Program-made: the position numbers and the translations under genes | Origin: JALEFZ01 sp039817415 | Lineage (GTDB): Bacteria > Bacteroidota > Bacteroidia > J057 | Length of the DNA: 64,000 bases | Reading direction: 5' to 3' | NCBI GenBank assembly: GCA_039817415.1 | Contig: JBCBVV010000003.1 | Span: 1-64,000 of the forward strand | The notes under the pieces: model-generated | What the model saw: the letters and a program-made list of their open reading frames with translations, nothing else | Database searches by the model: none | Told to the model about the DNA's origin: nothing | Part shown: positions 42,397 through 51,819 of the stretch, piece by piece | Numbering within the stretch: the stretch's first letter is position 1 | How the letters are laid out: each line of letters starts with the position of its first letter

Positions 42397-45300
42397 TTAC
42401 TGAATCAACACCCTTTCGACAGTTCTAAATCCAGAAGCGGTTTGTACACTGAAGAAATAGGTACCTCTGCCCCAGTTGGAAGTAGGAATATCAAGCTGTT
42501 CGTTCTGTTCAACGATCTTCCTAGAAGTTTCAAATAGCCATTTCCCTTGAAGGTCATAAACGCTGACCTGAATGAATTGACCTGCGAAACCTCCAAGTCG
42601 CATAGAAATTGGCTGGCTAGGATAGACGGGATTGGGATAGATTTCTACTTTTTGTTCGTTAAACAGGATTCGTCTGATTTCTGAATAATCAAAGGTACCG
42701 TCAAGGTCTACCATCCTCAAACGGTAAAAGGATTCTCCCTCAAAAGGATTATCATCCCTATATTGATACTTGTCCCCAAAGCCGGGAATACCTCTAGCTT
42801 CCACTTCTCCAACTTTCTCAAAATCCTCTCCGTTTCTTGATTTTTCAATTTCAAAATGGCTGGCAAACATCTCCATACTACTCGTCCAGTCCAATTGAAC
42901 CACTCCTTCTTCTAACTCTGCCCGAAAATCAGTCAAGACGATGGGTAAGTCCACATCTTCTGGATAAAGGAAATCAGATGGTACTACGCTCGATGGTATA
43001 GAGCTAGAGGACCATTCTAGAATAGCCCTTGAGTATACTCGATTTTGATAGTATTCGATTTTGATGGGGACCCTTTGCCAAGCTTGCATAGATATGCTCC
43101 CTGATACTGCATTTGCCTCCTGATCTACCCAATTGTCTATGATCATTACCCCATTCACCCACACTCGAATCCCGTCATCTGAAGTAGCCGTAAAGGTAAC
43201 CGTTTCCGTTGCTGGAGATTCGATCTCCCCTTCCCAGACGACAGAATATGTACCCAATTGCAAAGCCTGCGAAGGGGCATCACTTCCCCAGATAAAATTC
43301 ACCTCTGGGTCTAAGCGGTCGAATACCTTCTGGCTCATGCCCATGTCATTGTAGTAAGTTCCAGTTAGACCCGTCCCCTCTGCTGAACCAGCAGGATGTA
43401 CCCAAAAGCTAAGCTCTTTGTCAGGGGCAGCTTCATACGAGCCATTTCCATTCTGCGAAGCAACTACCTTAACAAAGCCCGTACCTGTAAGAGTCAGTAT
43501 GTTCCCTGACACGCTAGCAGGTCCAGTTTCTACATCATAAGAAACGGGAAGACCAGATGTACTGCTTGCATTCAACGTAAGGCTGGAAGTCGTTGACAAT
43601 TGATTGGGGATAGTCGGAAAATTTATAACCTGACCAAACTTTGTACTTCCAAAGTAATCTATCGGCTTCAGATCATTGATCCAGGCAGCAATTAAATCCA
43701 CCCCAGCCGAATCCATCAGATTTTTTGCCAAGGGAGGCATGGCAACCTCATCGTGTACAGCGGCTAAACGCTTATACAGAGTAGACCTATCTAAATCAAC
43801 GGGAATGATAATTCTAGGATCCTCGAAGTCAAATTTAGAGTAGACCTCACCAAATATAAGGTTCGCATCAGCTAAAGGGGTGCTCAAGCGAGCATCAAAC
43901 AAAGCTCTAACAGGGGAGCTGGGTCGATGGCAATACCCACAATTTGAATCCAAGTATGACCTTGCTCGCTCAGCCAAGGTAGCCGTTGCATCATCTTTAG
44001 CCTTGGAAGTAAGGAGAACACCAAGGTTATTGGTATCTGGTGCCGTGTCAAATATGTTGAGGTGGCTGAGGGTCAACAACTGATTGGAGGTTCTCCCAGT
44101 CTGGAAATAGGTCAGGTCCCCATTTAGCTGCCTAGTTTTGGGTCCAAGTACCCTTTTGGCTCCTTCATTGTGGCAAAACATACAATCCCCTCTATCTGGA
44201 AAGTACCAGGCAATTTCGCGTGTTCCTCTAGATGGGGTGCTGATGGGCAAGGTATCAATACGACTTGTCGTCAATAGATCTGCATCGGTTTGGGCATCGT
44301 TCCAGCGATAAGTGATGCCATAAAAATCGTTGTCCTGGCCTGCAACGACCAATCGAGTTTCTAGTCTTTTTGTCTGAGAAGGGTTACCTTCATCGGTCTT
44401 CATTTCAAAATGCTTGACCAAAACTGAACCTTCAGGAAAGATCCAGTCTCCGTTCTCATCATATTGAATTTTTTCAGCTGCTGTATTGTGGGTTCCATTA
44501 TTTGGAATAATCATCCAACGATACTTCAATGCATCATCTGACCAAAAGGGCTCATTTAACTGGTAGGGAATCATGTAATCCTGTGGGATCAGATTAACCA
44601 AATCAGAAAAAATATTGAGTTGAGAGAGTTTGGCAGGGGGTTCTGGCGAAGGAAGCAAATCCCTTAAACGATAAATTCGCCCCCCATCTAGGTCAGTACC
44701 AAATAGTTTGAGGGCATAGATTTCACCGTCAGAGTCGGAAGTAACATGGGATACACCTTGCTTGGTTCCAATTCCAAACGAAGGGACGGTAGCAAGCTCT
44801 TCGAAAGTAGAGTCTGCTGGATTCATGGCAAAGATCCGTTGAAAAGCATGGTCCCCAAAAATAAATTTACCATACAGACTTGGCCATTTTGTCCCCCTAT
44901 AAATAAAACCTCCAATGATGGCGTTTGATTCTGACCCATGTCTAAGCGAAACATATGGTTCTACATCAAATCCAATCAAAGGATTGGGCTTGGATTTAGA
45001 GGTAGTTAGTTCTCCTTCCAAATAGGGCCATTGATAGTTGCCTCCTGCTTGCAGTTTGTTTATTTCCTCTCGAGATCCTTGACCGACTTCTGTCACCCAA
45101 ATATCTCCTGTAAGAGGGTCTTTGCTCATCCCAAAGGGATTTCTAAATCCATGTGCATAATACTCTGCGAGGGTACTACTATTTCCATAATGCCAGGGAT
45201 TATTTTTCGGGATTTTATACCCTCTATTGAAGCTCTGGGGCCAGTTATTAGGTAGGGTTCCTACATTATTTACCTGACGACGAATGATATCACTTTTGGT

Positions 45301-46032
45301 AGGATGCATATCGACATCTATCCTAAAAACCCCACTGAACATCCCATCATTAATTTTCTGAGCGGAATTGAACTGGTCTGTATTTCCACCTACATCACCA
45401 TTGGCGAAATAGAGATAACCATCGTCTCCGAATACAATACTTCCTCCATTATGCCAATCATGCTCATCAAATTGTTGAATCAAAGGATATTCTGTACTAT
45501 CATGGATGGTATAGGTACTTCTATCCATCTTAAATCTTGATACCCTATGATATCCTCTCCTTTGTCTTCTTGATGCAGGAAGAAAACGATACACCAAATA
45601 TACTTCTCCTTCATGTGGAGATCCTGCTTGATCAAACTGAGGATGGAAAGCAAGTCCAAATAGACCTGAATCTCCTGATACCATAACAGAATCAGAAATG
45701 TCCAATACCAGATGCTTTACCGCCGTATTTTGATCGTTTTCAAACCACCATATGTGGCCGCTCTTTCCTACAACAATGAATTTATTAGTTCCAGGTATTT
45801 CCTTTAATTCTACTGGATCAATAAACTGTAGATTCGGGAAAGCCAGCTCAACGGACCAGCCACCAGCAGGACTTGGGGTTCGAGCTGGAACCTTATTATC
45901 CAAAAACGCTCCTATGCTTGTAGGCGAATCGATACCGGTAAGCATAATCTGCTTCGGTAAAAAGGCTGAGGTGAGCAAAACGACAAGGAGGATACTGCTC
46001 ACAACTATCAACCTCTGGGCAGAGATTTTCAT
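42397..46032 (-). CDS. T9SS-exported quinoprotein dehydrogenase/diheme cytochrome/PA14 fusion
   Basis: A 1211-residue exported multidomain protein. A signal anchor (IVVSSILLVVLLTSAF) precedes a PQQ-type sugar-dehydrogenase beta-propeller (~60-470) with H194 in HDWHNGG and R297 in HGFRNPFG, matching the catalytic His and PQQ-contact Arg of soluble glucose dehydrogenase relatives. A c-type heme region follows with two CXXCH motifs, C617-H621 (CMFCH) and C698-H702 (CGYCH), and a later MPPLAKN that may supply a Met ligand; this part resembles the SO_2930-type diheme family. Residues ~886-1010 are a PA14 domain (GLTGTYYND...VTFTATSDDGIRVWVNG), then a fibronectin-like unit, and a type A T9SS tail (EIYPNPVYP...). 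It probably oxidises a sugar at the cell surface and passes electrons through its own hemes. Confidence 0.85.
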   Translation of the reverse strand: MKISAQRLIVVSSILLVVLLTSAFLPKQIMLTGIDSPTSIGAFLDNKVPARTPSPAGGWSVELAFPNLQFIDPVELKEIPGTNKFIVVGKSGHIWWFENDQNTAVKHLVLDISDSVMVSGDSGLFGLAFHPQFDQAGSPHEGEVYLVYRFLPASRRQRRGYHRVSRFKMDRSTYTIHDSTEYPLIQQFDEHDWHNGGSIVFGDDGYLYFANGDVGGNTDQFNSAQKINDGMFSGVFRIDVDMHPTKSDIIRRQVNNVGTLPNNWPQSFNRGYKIPKNNPWHYGNSSTLAEYYAHGFRNPFGMSKDPLTGDIWVTEVGQGSREEINKLQAGGNYQWPYLEGELTTSKSKPNPLIGFDVEPYVSLRHGSESNAIIGGFIYRGTKWPSLYGKFIFGDHAFQRIFAMNPADSTFEELATVPSFGIGTKQGVSHVTSDSDGEIYALKLFGTDLDGGRIYRLRDLLPSPEPPAKLSQLNIFSDLVNLIPQDYMIPYQLNEPFWSDDALKYRWMIIPNNGTHNTAAEKIQYDENGDWIFPEGSVLVKHFEMKTDEGNPSQTKRLETRLVVAGQDNDFYGITYRWNDAQTDADLLTTSRIDTLPISTPSRGTREIAWYFPDRGDCMFCHNEGAKRVLGPKTRQLNGDLTYFQTGRTSNQLLTLSHLNIFDTAPDTNNLGVLLTSKAKDDATATLAERARSYLDSNCGYCHRPSSPVRALFDARLSTPLADANLIFGEVYSKFDFEDPRIIIPVDLDRSTLYKRLAAVHDEVAMPPLAKNLMDSAGVDLIAAWINDLKPIDYFGSTKFGQVINFPTIPNQLSTTSSLTLNASSTSGLPVSYDVETGPASVSGNILTLTGTGFVKVVASQNGNGSYEAAPDKELSFWVHPAGSAEGTGLTGTYYNDMGMSQKVFDRLDPEVNFIWGSDAPSQALQLGTYSVVWEGEIESPATETVTFTATSDDGIRVWVNGVMIIDNWVDQEANAVSGSISMQAWQRVPIKIEYYQNRVYSRAILEWSSSSIPSSVVPSDFLYPEDVDLPIVLTDFRAELEEGVVQLDWTSSMEMFASHFEIEKSRNGEDFEKVGEVEARGIPGFGDKYQYRDDNPFEGESFYRLRMVDLDGTFDYSEIRRILFNEQKVEIYPNPVYPSQPISMRLGGFAGQFIQVSVYDLQGKWLFETSRKIVEQNEQLDIPTSNWGRGTYFFSVQTASGFRTVERVLIQ

Positions 46033-46180
46033 AGCTTAAATCTTAGGACTTTCCAGGAAAAACATCTTAATACAAGGGTAAGAATAATTACTCCTCTATA
46101 CGTATTTCAAATTTAAGAATAATTTTCCTAGCTACAGTATGATATCTTATTGAACAAAAGGTACAGTAGGAAAATCTTGC

Positions 46181-46210
46181 TCAAAAAATAGGCTTGGCAC
46201 TATTTTTTGA
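46181..46210. promoter_or_regulatory. Perfect inverted repeat, possible TetR operator or terminator
   Basis: Arms TCAAAAAATAG and CTATTTTTTGA are perfect 11-bp complements around the spacer GCTTGGCA. It lies ~150 bases upstream of the quinoprotein start and downstream of the tetR-family gene. It could be that regulator's operator, or an AT-rich terminator for its mRNA. Confidence 0.45.
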
Positions 46211-46282
46211 CAGATTTTAATCTATTTGATCATGATAATTTTCTCAAAAAAAAAGGAATAACCTTCGACGATTCGCCTGAAG

Positions 46283-46298
46283 ATTAAATTATTGTTAA
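46283..46298 (-). promoter_or_regulatory. 11-bp-spaced TTAA direct repeat, box 3
   Basis: On the minus strand it reads TTAAC-AATAAT-TTAAT, nearly identical to box 1 upstream of the TonB-dependent receptor (14251-14266). It lies ~250 bases from the downstream start codon. Confidence 0.35.
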
Positions 46299-46365
46299 GG
46301 CACAAACAACTACTGATGATTTAATTTAAATGGATAAGTATCAAAATCCCTATCTGGAGATTTGT

Positions 46366-46908
46366 CTATTGCTTATCGTATTTACTTTTGATGTATTCCA
46401 TTAACCTGACAACACGCTCACTCTTTCCTTCCTGTAAATATATCCCAATAAGTCCTTCAATAGTTGTATACAGGAAATCTGATTCCATTTCTGGGGATTG
46501 GAAGCCCCTTTTTGAAAAGACCTGAATAGTTCTGGTCGCAATCGCCTCCATGGGTTCGTAGGAATAGTATTTCTCCTTTAGGGCTGGATCTGACCATTTG
46601 ATAGAAAAAGTGAGGCGCCAGAAGTCGGGAAAATCATCCACTACTTGGATGGGCATTTCTATTATTTTTCGAAGGAAAACACTGTCGTCTTCTTCTTTTA
46701 TAAGAATGGCCGTTTTCTTTCGTATACGGTTAAGGCCTTCCTCAAAAATGGCTTTTAATAATCCCTCCTTATTGTCAAAATGTCTGAATATAAGGCCCTC
46801 CGATACAGAAGCACGGCTTGCAATCTCACGTGTCCTTGTACCAGCGTATCCCTGTTCGGCAAACAGCTTTAGTCCTGCCTCTAAAATGGCCTCTTTTCTA
46901 TCCGACAT
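46366..46908 (-). CDS. TetR/AcrR-family transcriptional regulator
   Basis: A 180-residue one-component repressor. The N-terminal helix-turn-helix is clear: AILEAGLKLFAEQGYAGTRTREIASRASVSEGLIFRHF, with KEGLLKAIFEE after it. The C-terminal ligand domain is divergent, so the effector is unknown. It sits between the two paralogous quinoprotein genes, on the same strand, with the inverted repeat at 46181-46210 downstream of it; control of one or both quinoproteins is a reasonable guess. It is preceded by the terminator of the second quinoprotein gene, so it has its own promoter. Confidence 0.92.
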   Translation of the reverse strand: MSDRKEAILEAGLKLFAEQGYAGTRTREIASRASVSEGLIFRHFDNKEGLLKAIFEEGLNRIRKKTAILIKEEDDSVFLRKIIEMPIQVVDDFPDFWRLTFSIKWSDPALKEKYYSYEPMEAIATRTIQVFSKRGFQSPEMESDFLYTTIEGLIGIYLQEGKSERVVRLMEYIKSKYDKQ

Positions 46909-46987
46909 CTACATGTTTACAGTTTGTCCTTTTTCCAATCTAATTTGTTATGGAAAGTGTGAACAAAAGTACCTATTAAATAAAGAA

Positions 46988-47022
46988 AAAAAAGGACCAT
47001 TCACTTTGAATGGCCCTTTTTT
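46988..47022 (-). terminator. Terminator after the second quinoprotein gene
   Basis: The stem pairs AGG-CCATTCA with TGAATGG-CCT around a CTT loop with one mismatch, flanked by long A and T runs. On the minus strand it ends in TTTTTTTT shortly after the stop codon at 47038. Confidence 0.85.
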
Positions 47023-47037
47023 CGTGAATTAGTAGGC

Positions 47038-50000
47038 TTATTGTATAGAGATCTTACGGATGAGTCTATCCACCCCAGCGGCTTTCACAACCATGATGTA
47101 GGTACCTCTTTTCCAGTCTCTTGTAGAAATTTGTTCAATCATTTGTGATCCGCTCATCTCTACCTGACGGTTGATGACTTCCCTTCCAGCCAAATCAAAG
47201 ATGCTCACATTGACTTGCCTTGCCTCTTCAAAATCAAGCTTCACCTGAAGCATCTCTCCTTGAGGAACAGGATTAGGATAAACAGAAAGGAAGTTTCCAT
47301 TCATGTCCACCTGACGGATTTCCGAATAAACAAAGCTTCCATCTAGATCGATCATTTTCAAACGGTAATAGTTTGTCCCTCTGATTGGGTCTCTGTCAGG
47401 ATATACATAGTTCCAATCTCCAGTAGCTTCTCCTTTAACCGGAATTTCCTCTAACGACTGGAATTGCTTGCCATCTGCAGAATGTTCAACTAGATAATGG
47501 CTAGCATTTTCTTCTAATTCTGCCGTCCAGTTCAGGTAAACATCTTTCCCTTCTGGGTAAGCCTCGAAGCTCAGCAATTCGATTGGGAAGGAAGATTGGG
47601 CAGCAGGGTAAAGGTAAATCTGCGGAACTATCGCTCTATCCATGTTATTACTTCCCCACTCAAGAATAGCACGAGCATACACACGATTCTCGTAGTACTC
47701 TATCCTAATAGGGACTCTTTCCCATGCATTCATGTTAATAGATCCAGTAGCTGTAGAAGCCTCTTGATCGACATAGTTATCTACAACTAATTGGTTGTTG
47801 ACATATACTCTTACGCCGTCATCAGAAGTTGCAAAGAAAGTAACCGCCTCACTTACTGGCGCCTCAATCTCCCCTTCCCAGACAACTGAAAATGTATTCA
47901 ACTCCATGTCAGATAAAGGTGCATCACTTCCCCAACGGAATTCGATGGTAGGATCTACACGATAGCTATTGATTTCACTTTGGTCCTTATCGTTGAAATA
48001 GGTTCCTAGTAAGCCAGTACCCAAACCAGAAGTAGGAGGAGATACCCAGAATCGGCGCTCCACTTCAGGTGCGTCAAAGAAATTGGTATTTCCAGCCTGC
48101 ATAGCACGAACAATTACTTCCCCTGTACCATTAGGATCAATGGTCAGTGTGCTTCCAGCTACAGAAGCTGGCCCTTTTACGACACTGTAGCTAACAGCTA
48201 ATCCTGAAGAAGCTACAGCACCAAGCGTAATATTCTGAGCAGAAGGACTGCTAGACAAATTAGCCAAGGGATTAAACTCTATACGCTGGCCATATTTGAT
48301 CGCTGATCTTTGAATCGTAAAGTCCCATAAGAAGCCATCACATCCATCTCCAGTATCCTTTGGTCCATGACAGACATAAATCTTATCACCTGCATTCAAA
48401 TCTCCTAGGTCAGCATCAAAAGTAGGATTGTCTCCATTTAGGTAACTCACCGTAGACTTGAGGGTATTGTTGACATATATTCTGATTTCACCTCCATCTC
48501 CACAATTGAGGTTTTCATCTGTACAGGTAGAGTTTCTGATATGGTAGGTACCCCCTGTAGGAACAGAGAAAGCTGCAATTACAAATCTTGAATCAGTCTG
48601 CCCTTGGTTAAGCGCACGCCCTGGGTGTCCACCAATGGCATCCAAGTGTGCCCAATAAGTCAATGCATCTGGGAATCCATTTTGGACACCATCGCCATCG
48701 TACATCACACCATTCCAAACTAGACCGGCATAATTGGCATCGTTTCCGATAGGGCCCGTGCTGTTCCACAAATATTCCCATCCCGGAGAAATCGGACCTG
48801 CAAAATCATCGGCGTAATCGGCAACGGTTTCGTAGGTAGCAAGTGCAAGGCCAGACGCATTGAGGTCAAAGTCCATCTCAAATCCATCACAGAAGTCTTC
48901 TGTACCATTGGGTCCAACGGCAACGTACACAATGTCCCCAACAGAAAGGCTTCCAAGATTCATATCAAAATTCACCGACCCTCCATTTGCAATCACTTGG
49001 CTGAATACCTCGGAATTGTTGACAAATACTTTCACATCAGCTCCATTTCCACAACCTGCATTGGCATCATTGACATAGGAATTTTCAATGGTATAGGTTC
49101 CCGTATTGGTAATTGTGAAGCCAGCAATCACATATCTAGGATCTACTTGCCCTTGAGTTGTACCTTGTCCAGCGTGTCCACCAATTCCGGAAAGATTGGC
49201 CCAAGCGGATCCTGGATCAGGAAAGCCATTGTTCACTCCGTCTCCGTCATAGACGGTCCCATTCCACTGAAGGGCTTGGTAATTGGCATCATTTCCAATA
49301 GGTCCTGTACCGTTCCACAGATACAACCATCCGTTGCCAGGCGCCCCAAAATCACTGCGATAGTTGGCCACTAGCCCAGCTCCGGTTGAGACAGCTTCCT
49401 CGTCCATGTTCAAAATCCATTCTCGGATCAATTCGATTCCGGCTGTATCCTTTAAGTTCTTAGCGAGAGGAGGCATAGCCAGGTTTTCATGAACAGCATT
49501 CATCCTTTGGTATACCAAGGAATGCTCTAGGTCTTTAGGAATAACTACTCTAGGATCATGTAAACCAAATTTGTTGAATAGCTGACCGTACAGGATATTT
49601 TGACTAGCTAAAGGCGTACTTGACCTTGCATCAAAGAAGGCTGTAATCGAGTTATTTGGGCGGTGACAGTATCCACAGTTTGCATCGAGGTAACTTCTCG
49701 CGCGCTCATCAAGAGAGGCCGTCATATCATCTTTGGAAGATGAGGTATACAAGGCTCCAAGATCCGTTGTGTCAGGTGCCGTATCAAAGATTTCTAGATG
49801 TGATAGAGTTTTAAGCTGATTGGCCATTCTACCAGTTTGGTGGAATGCTATCTCGTCATTTAACTGTCTTGTTTTAGGTCCAAGGACACTTTTTGCCCCA
49901 TTGTTGTGGCAGAATAAACACTCCTGTCGATCAGGATAGTACCAATGCACCTCCCTTGGGCCTCGACTGGCAGTAGAAATTTGTAGGGTATCAAACTTAC

Positions 50001-51819
50001 CTACAGTCAGAAGTTCTGCATCAGATTGGTCGTCTTTCCATCTGTATGTCAAACCATAAAATATATCATCATTTCCTCTTACCATTAAGCGGGTTTCCAA
50101 CTTTCTCGTGACATTAGGATTGGTCTCATCCATTTCCATGTCAAAGTGCTTGACCATAACCGCTCCTTGTGGAAATTCCCAATCTCCATTAGCAGAATAT
50201 TGAATTTGCTCTGCAGCTGTATTGTGGGTACCGTCATTTGGGATAACCATCCAACGACTCTTCAAAGCATCATCAGACCAGAATGGCTCAATCAAGCTGT
50301 AAGGAATCATATAGTTCCTTGGAGTCAGGTTGTTGAGGTCAGAGAAAATATCCAACTGAGAAAGGAGGGCAGGTGGTTCTCCAGCTACAACGGCTGGCTT
50401 CAAGCGGAAGATTTTTCCACCGTTCTGGTTGGTTCCAAATAACTTAAGGACGTAAATCTCGCCCGTAGAGTCTGTAGCAAAAGACGAAATACCTGATTTC
50501 CCTCCTACACCTGATGCGGGAACGGTTGTCATGTACGTTTTCTCTCCTGTTGAGGCATCGAGGTACCAGATTTTTCTTTGACCATGGTCTCCAAATAGGT
50601 ATTTACCTTGTAGAGAAGGCCATTTGGTTCCCCTGTATACAAAGCCGCCAATTACACAGTTTCCATCACCTCTTGGGTAGTCTACTATTGGCGGAATTTC
50701 AGTTCCTAGGAGGTTTACAGGTTTGGTTTTCTGACCAGCTACTGCGCCTTCCATATATGGCCATTGCAGGTTGGCTCCTTTGTCGGAATCTTTGAAAATT
50801 CTGGTAACCTCTTCACGAGTACCTTGACCAATATCACCAATCCAGATAGTCTTGTCGACCAAATCGTAGGTCATTCTGTGGGGGCTTCGGGTTCCTAATC
50901 CCCAGAATTCTCCTAGGGTATCTCCACCTGCATTTGCCCATGGATTGTCTTTCGGGATGCTATATCCCTGAGAAAAACTACCAGGCCATCCGGCTGGCGG
51001 GTTGGCTGGGTTTTTAGGTTGTTTGGTAATTGGATCTGAACGTGTCAGGTCATTGTCTACATCTATCTTCAGGATACCAGCTAGTAGGCCAACATCTATT
51101 TTTTGCCCCGAATTGTATTGGTCATTGGCTCCACCTTCATCTCCTACAACCAGCCATAAAAATCCATCTTCATCAAAAAACATTCCTCCACCATTATGCC
51201 AGTCATGTCTGTCATACTGTTGGATCATCACAAACTCTGACGCATCAGTAGCCTTTAACGTAACGGGATCTACCGTAAATCTGGAAAGACGACAATGCGC
51301 TTCCCTTCCAGAATGAGTAGGGTCATATTTAAAACGATAGTACACGTAAACATAATTGGAATCCTGAGCTGGATTACCGGTTAGGTTAAACTTTGGGTGA
51401 AAGATCGCACCCAATAAACCTGCATCTCCTGCCGTAAAAACAGAATCTGCTATGTTTAACATCGTGTCCTTGGTGGCAGAATTAAAATCCTTGTCAAAGG
51501 TCCATAAATGGCCTTGTTTTCCCGCCATCAAAAATTTATGATATCCAGGAACTTCGCGTAAGTCTACAGGATCTGTGAACTCCTGATTCGGAAATGCGAT
51601 TTCAGATGTCCATGAGGAAACAGTAGAGGGAGTAGTGGAGGGTAATTTTCCATCTAGGAAAATCCCAATTGGTGTTGGAGTATCTATACCTGATTGGAGA
51701 ATCCCTAGTGGGATAGTCGCGCCAACAAGTAACATAGCTCCCAAAATAATCAATAGGGGACGCTTGACCTTTCCTGACTTCTGGAAAAAGCTAGCTTTTG
51801 ACAGTTGTGGCTGGTACAT
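47038..51819 (-). CDS. Larger T9SS-exported quinoprotein/diheme cytochrome/PA14 paralogue with two inserted domains
   Basis: A 1593-residue paralogue of the protein encoded at 42397-46032, with the same order: signal anchor (PLLIILGAMLLVGATIPLGI), PQQ-dehydrogenase-like propeller (HDWHNGG conserved), two heme motifs C634-H638 (CLFCH) and C715-H719 (CGYCH), MPPLAKN, PA14 (~1270-1396), fibronectin-like unit and type A T9SS tail. Between the heme region and PA14 it has two extra repeats of a beta-rich domain (~826-992 and ~1009-1175, period 183 residues), each with GW-YLWN-TGPIGNDANY and paired cysteines, probably carbohydrate-binding. In the propeller the HGFRNPFG motif of the paralogue reads LGTRSPHR, keeping the Arg but losing the Asn and the second Gly, so its cofactor use may differ. 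Neighbours: TetR gene downstream, metH upstream. Confidence 0.85.
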   Translation of the reverse strand: MYQPQLSKASFFQKSGKVKRPLLIILGAMLLVGATIPLGILQSGIDTPTPIGIFLDGKLPSTTPSTVSSWTSEIAFPNQEFTDPVDLREVPGYHKFLMAGKQGHLWTFDKDFNSATKDTMLNIADSVFTAGDAGLLGAIFHPKFNLTGNPAQDSNYVYVYYRFKYDPTHSGREAHCRLSRFTVDPVTLKATDASEFVMIQQYDRHDWHNGGGMFFDEDGFLWLVVGDEGGANDQYNSGQKIDVGLLAGILKIDVDNDLTRSDPITKQPKNPANPPAGWPGSFSQGYSIPKDNPWANAGGDTLGEFWGLGTRSPHRMTYDLVDKTIWIGDIGQGTREEVTRIFKDSDKGANLQWPYMEGAVAGQKTKPVNLLGTEIPPIVDYPRGDGNCVIGGFVYRGTKWPSLQGKYLFGDHGQRKIWYLDASTGEKTYMTTVPASGVGGKSGISSFATDSTGEIYVLKLFGTNQNGGKIFRLKPAVVAGEPPALLSQLDIFSDLNNLTPRNYMIPYSLIEPFWSDDALKSRWMVIPNDGTHNTAAEQIQYSANGDWEFPQGAVMVKHFDMEMDETNPNVTRKLETRLMVRGNDDIFYGLTYRWKDDQSDAELLTVGKFDTLQISTASRGPREVHWYYPDRQECLFCHNNGAKSVLGPKTRQLNDEIAFHQTGRMANQLKTLSHLEIFDTAPDTTDLGALYTSSSKDDMTASLDERARSYLDANCGYCHRPNNSITAFFDARSSTPLASQNILYGQLFNKFGLHDPRVVIPKDLEHSLVYQRMNAVHENLAMPPLAKNLKDTAGIELIREWILNMDEEAVSTGAGLVANYRSDFGAPGNGWLYLWNGTGPIGNDANYQALQWNGTVYDGDGVNNGFPDPGSAWANLSGIGGHAGQGTTQGQVDPRYVIAGFTITNTGTYTIENSYVNDANAGCGNGADVKVFVNNSEVFSQVIANGGSVNFDMNLGSLSVGDIVYVAVGPNGTEDFCDGFEMDFDLNASGLALATYETVADYADDFAGPISPGWEYLWNSTGPIGNDANYAGLVWNGVMYDGDGVQNGFPDALTYWAHLDAIGGHPGRALNQGQTDSRFVIAAFSVPTGGTYHIRNSTCTDENLNCGDGGEIRIYVNNTLKSTVSYLNGDNPTFDADLGDLNAGDKIYVCHGPKDTGDGCDGFLWDFTIQRSAIKYGQRIEFNPLANLSSSPSAQNITLGAVASSGLAVSYSVVKGPASVAGSTLTIDPNGTGEVIVRAMQAGNTNFFDAPEVERRFWVSPPTSGLGTGLLGTYFNDKDQSEINSYRVDPTIEFRWGSDAPLSDMELNTFSVVWEGEIEAPVSEAVTFFATSDDGVRVYVNNQLVVDNYVDQEASTATGSINMNAWERVPIRIEYYENRVYARAILEWGSNNMDRAIVPQIYLYPAAQSSFPIELLSFEAYPEGKDVYLNWTAELEENASHYLVEHSADGKQFQSLEEIPVKGEATGDWNYVYPDRDPIRGTNYYRLKMIDLDGSFVYSEIRQVDMNGNFLSVYPNPVPQGEMLQVKLDFEEARQVNVSIFDLAGREVINRQVEMSGSQMIEQISTRDWKRGTYIMVVKAAGVDRLIRKISIQ
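48297..48795 (-). repeat. Inserted beta-rich domain, second copy
   Basis: This encodes residues ~1009-1175. The DNA block AATTGGCATC that ends the GPIGNDANY codons is at 48732 here and at 49281 in the other copy, an offset of 549 bases (183 codons). Boundaries are approximate. Confidence 0.7.
48846..49344 (-). repeat. Inserted beta-rich domain, first copy
   Basis: This encodes residues ~826-992 and is the partner of the copy at 48297-48795. The shared protein marks are GPIGNDANY, YDGDGV-NGFPD, GGH and FCDGFEMDF versus GCDGFLWDF. The paralogue at 42397-46032 lacks both copies. Confidence 0.7.

Larger units (their letters stand above)
46033..46365. other. Non-coding regulatory stretch between TetR gene and first quinoprotein gene
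   Basis: This 333-base AT-rich stretch holds a perfect 11-bp-arm inverted repeat (46181-46210), a small palindrome AGATTTTAATCT (46213-46224), and a TTAA direct-repeat box (46283-46298). No clear TAnnTTTG promoter is seen on the minus strand. It is the densest regulatory-looking region in the window. Confidence 0.5.
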
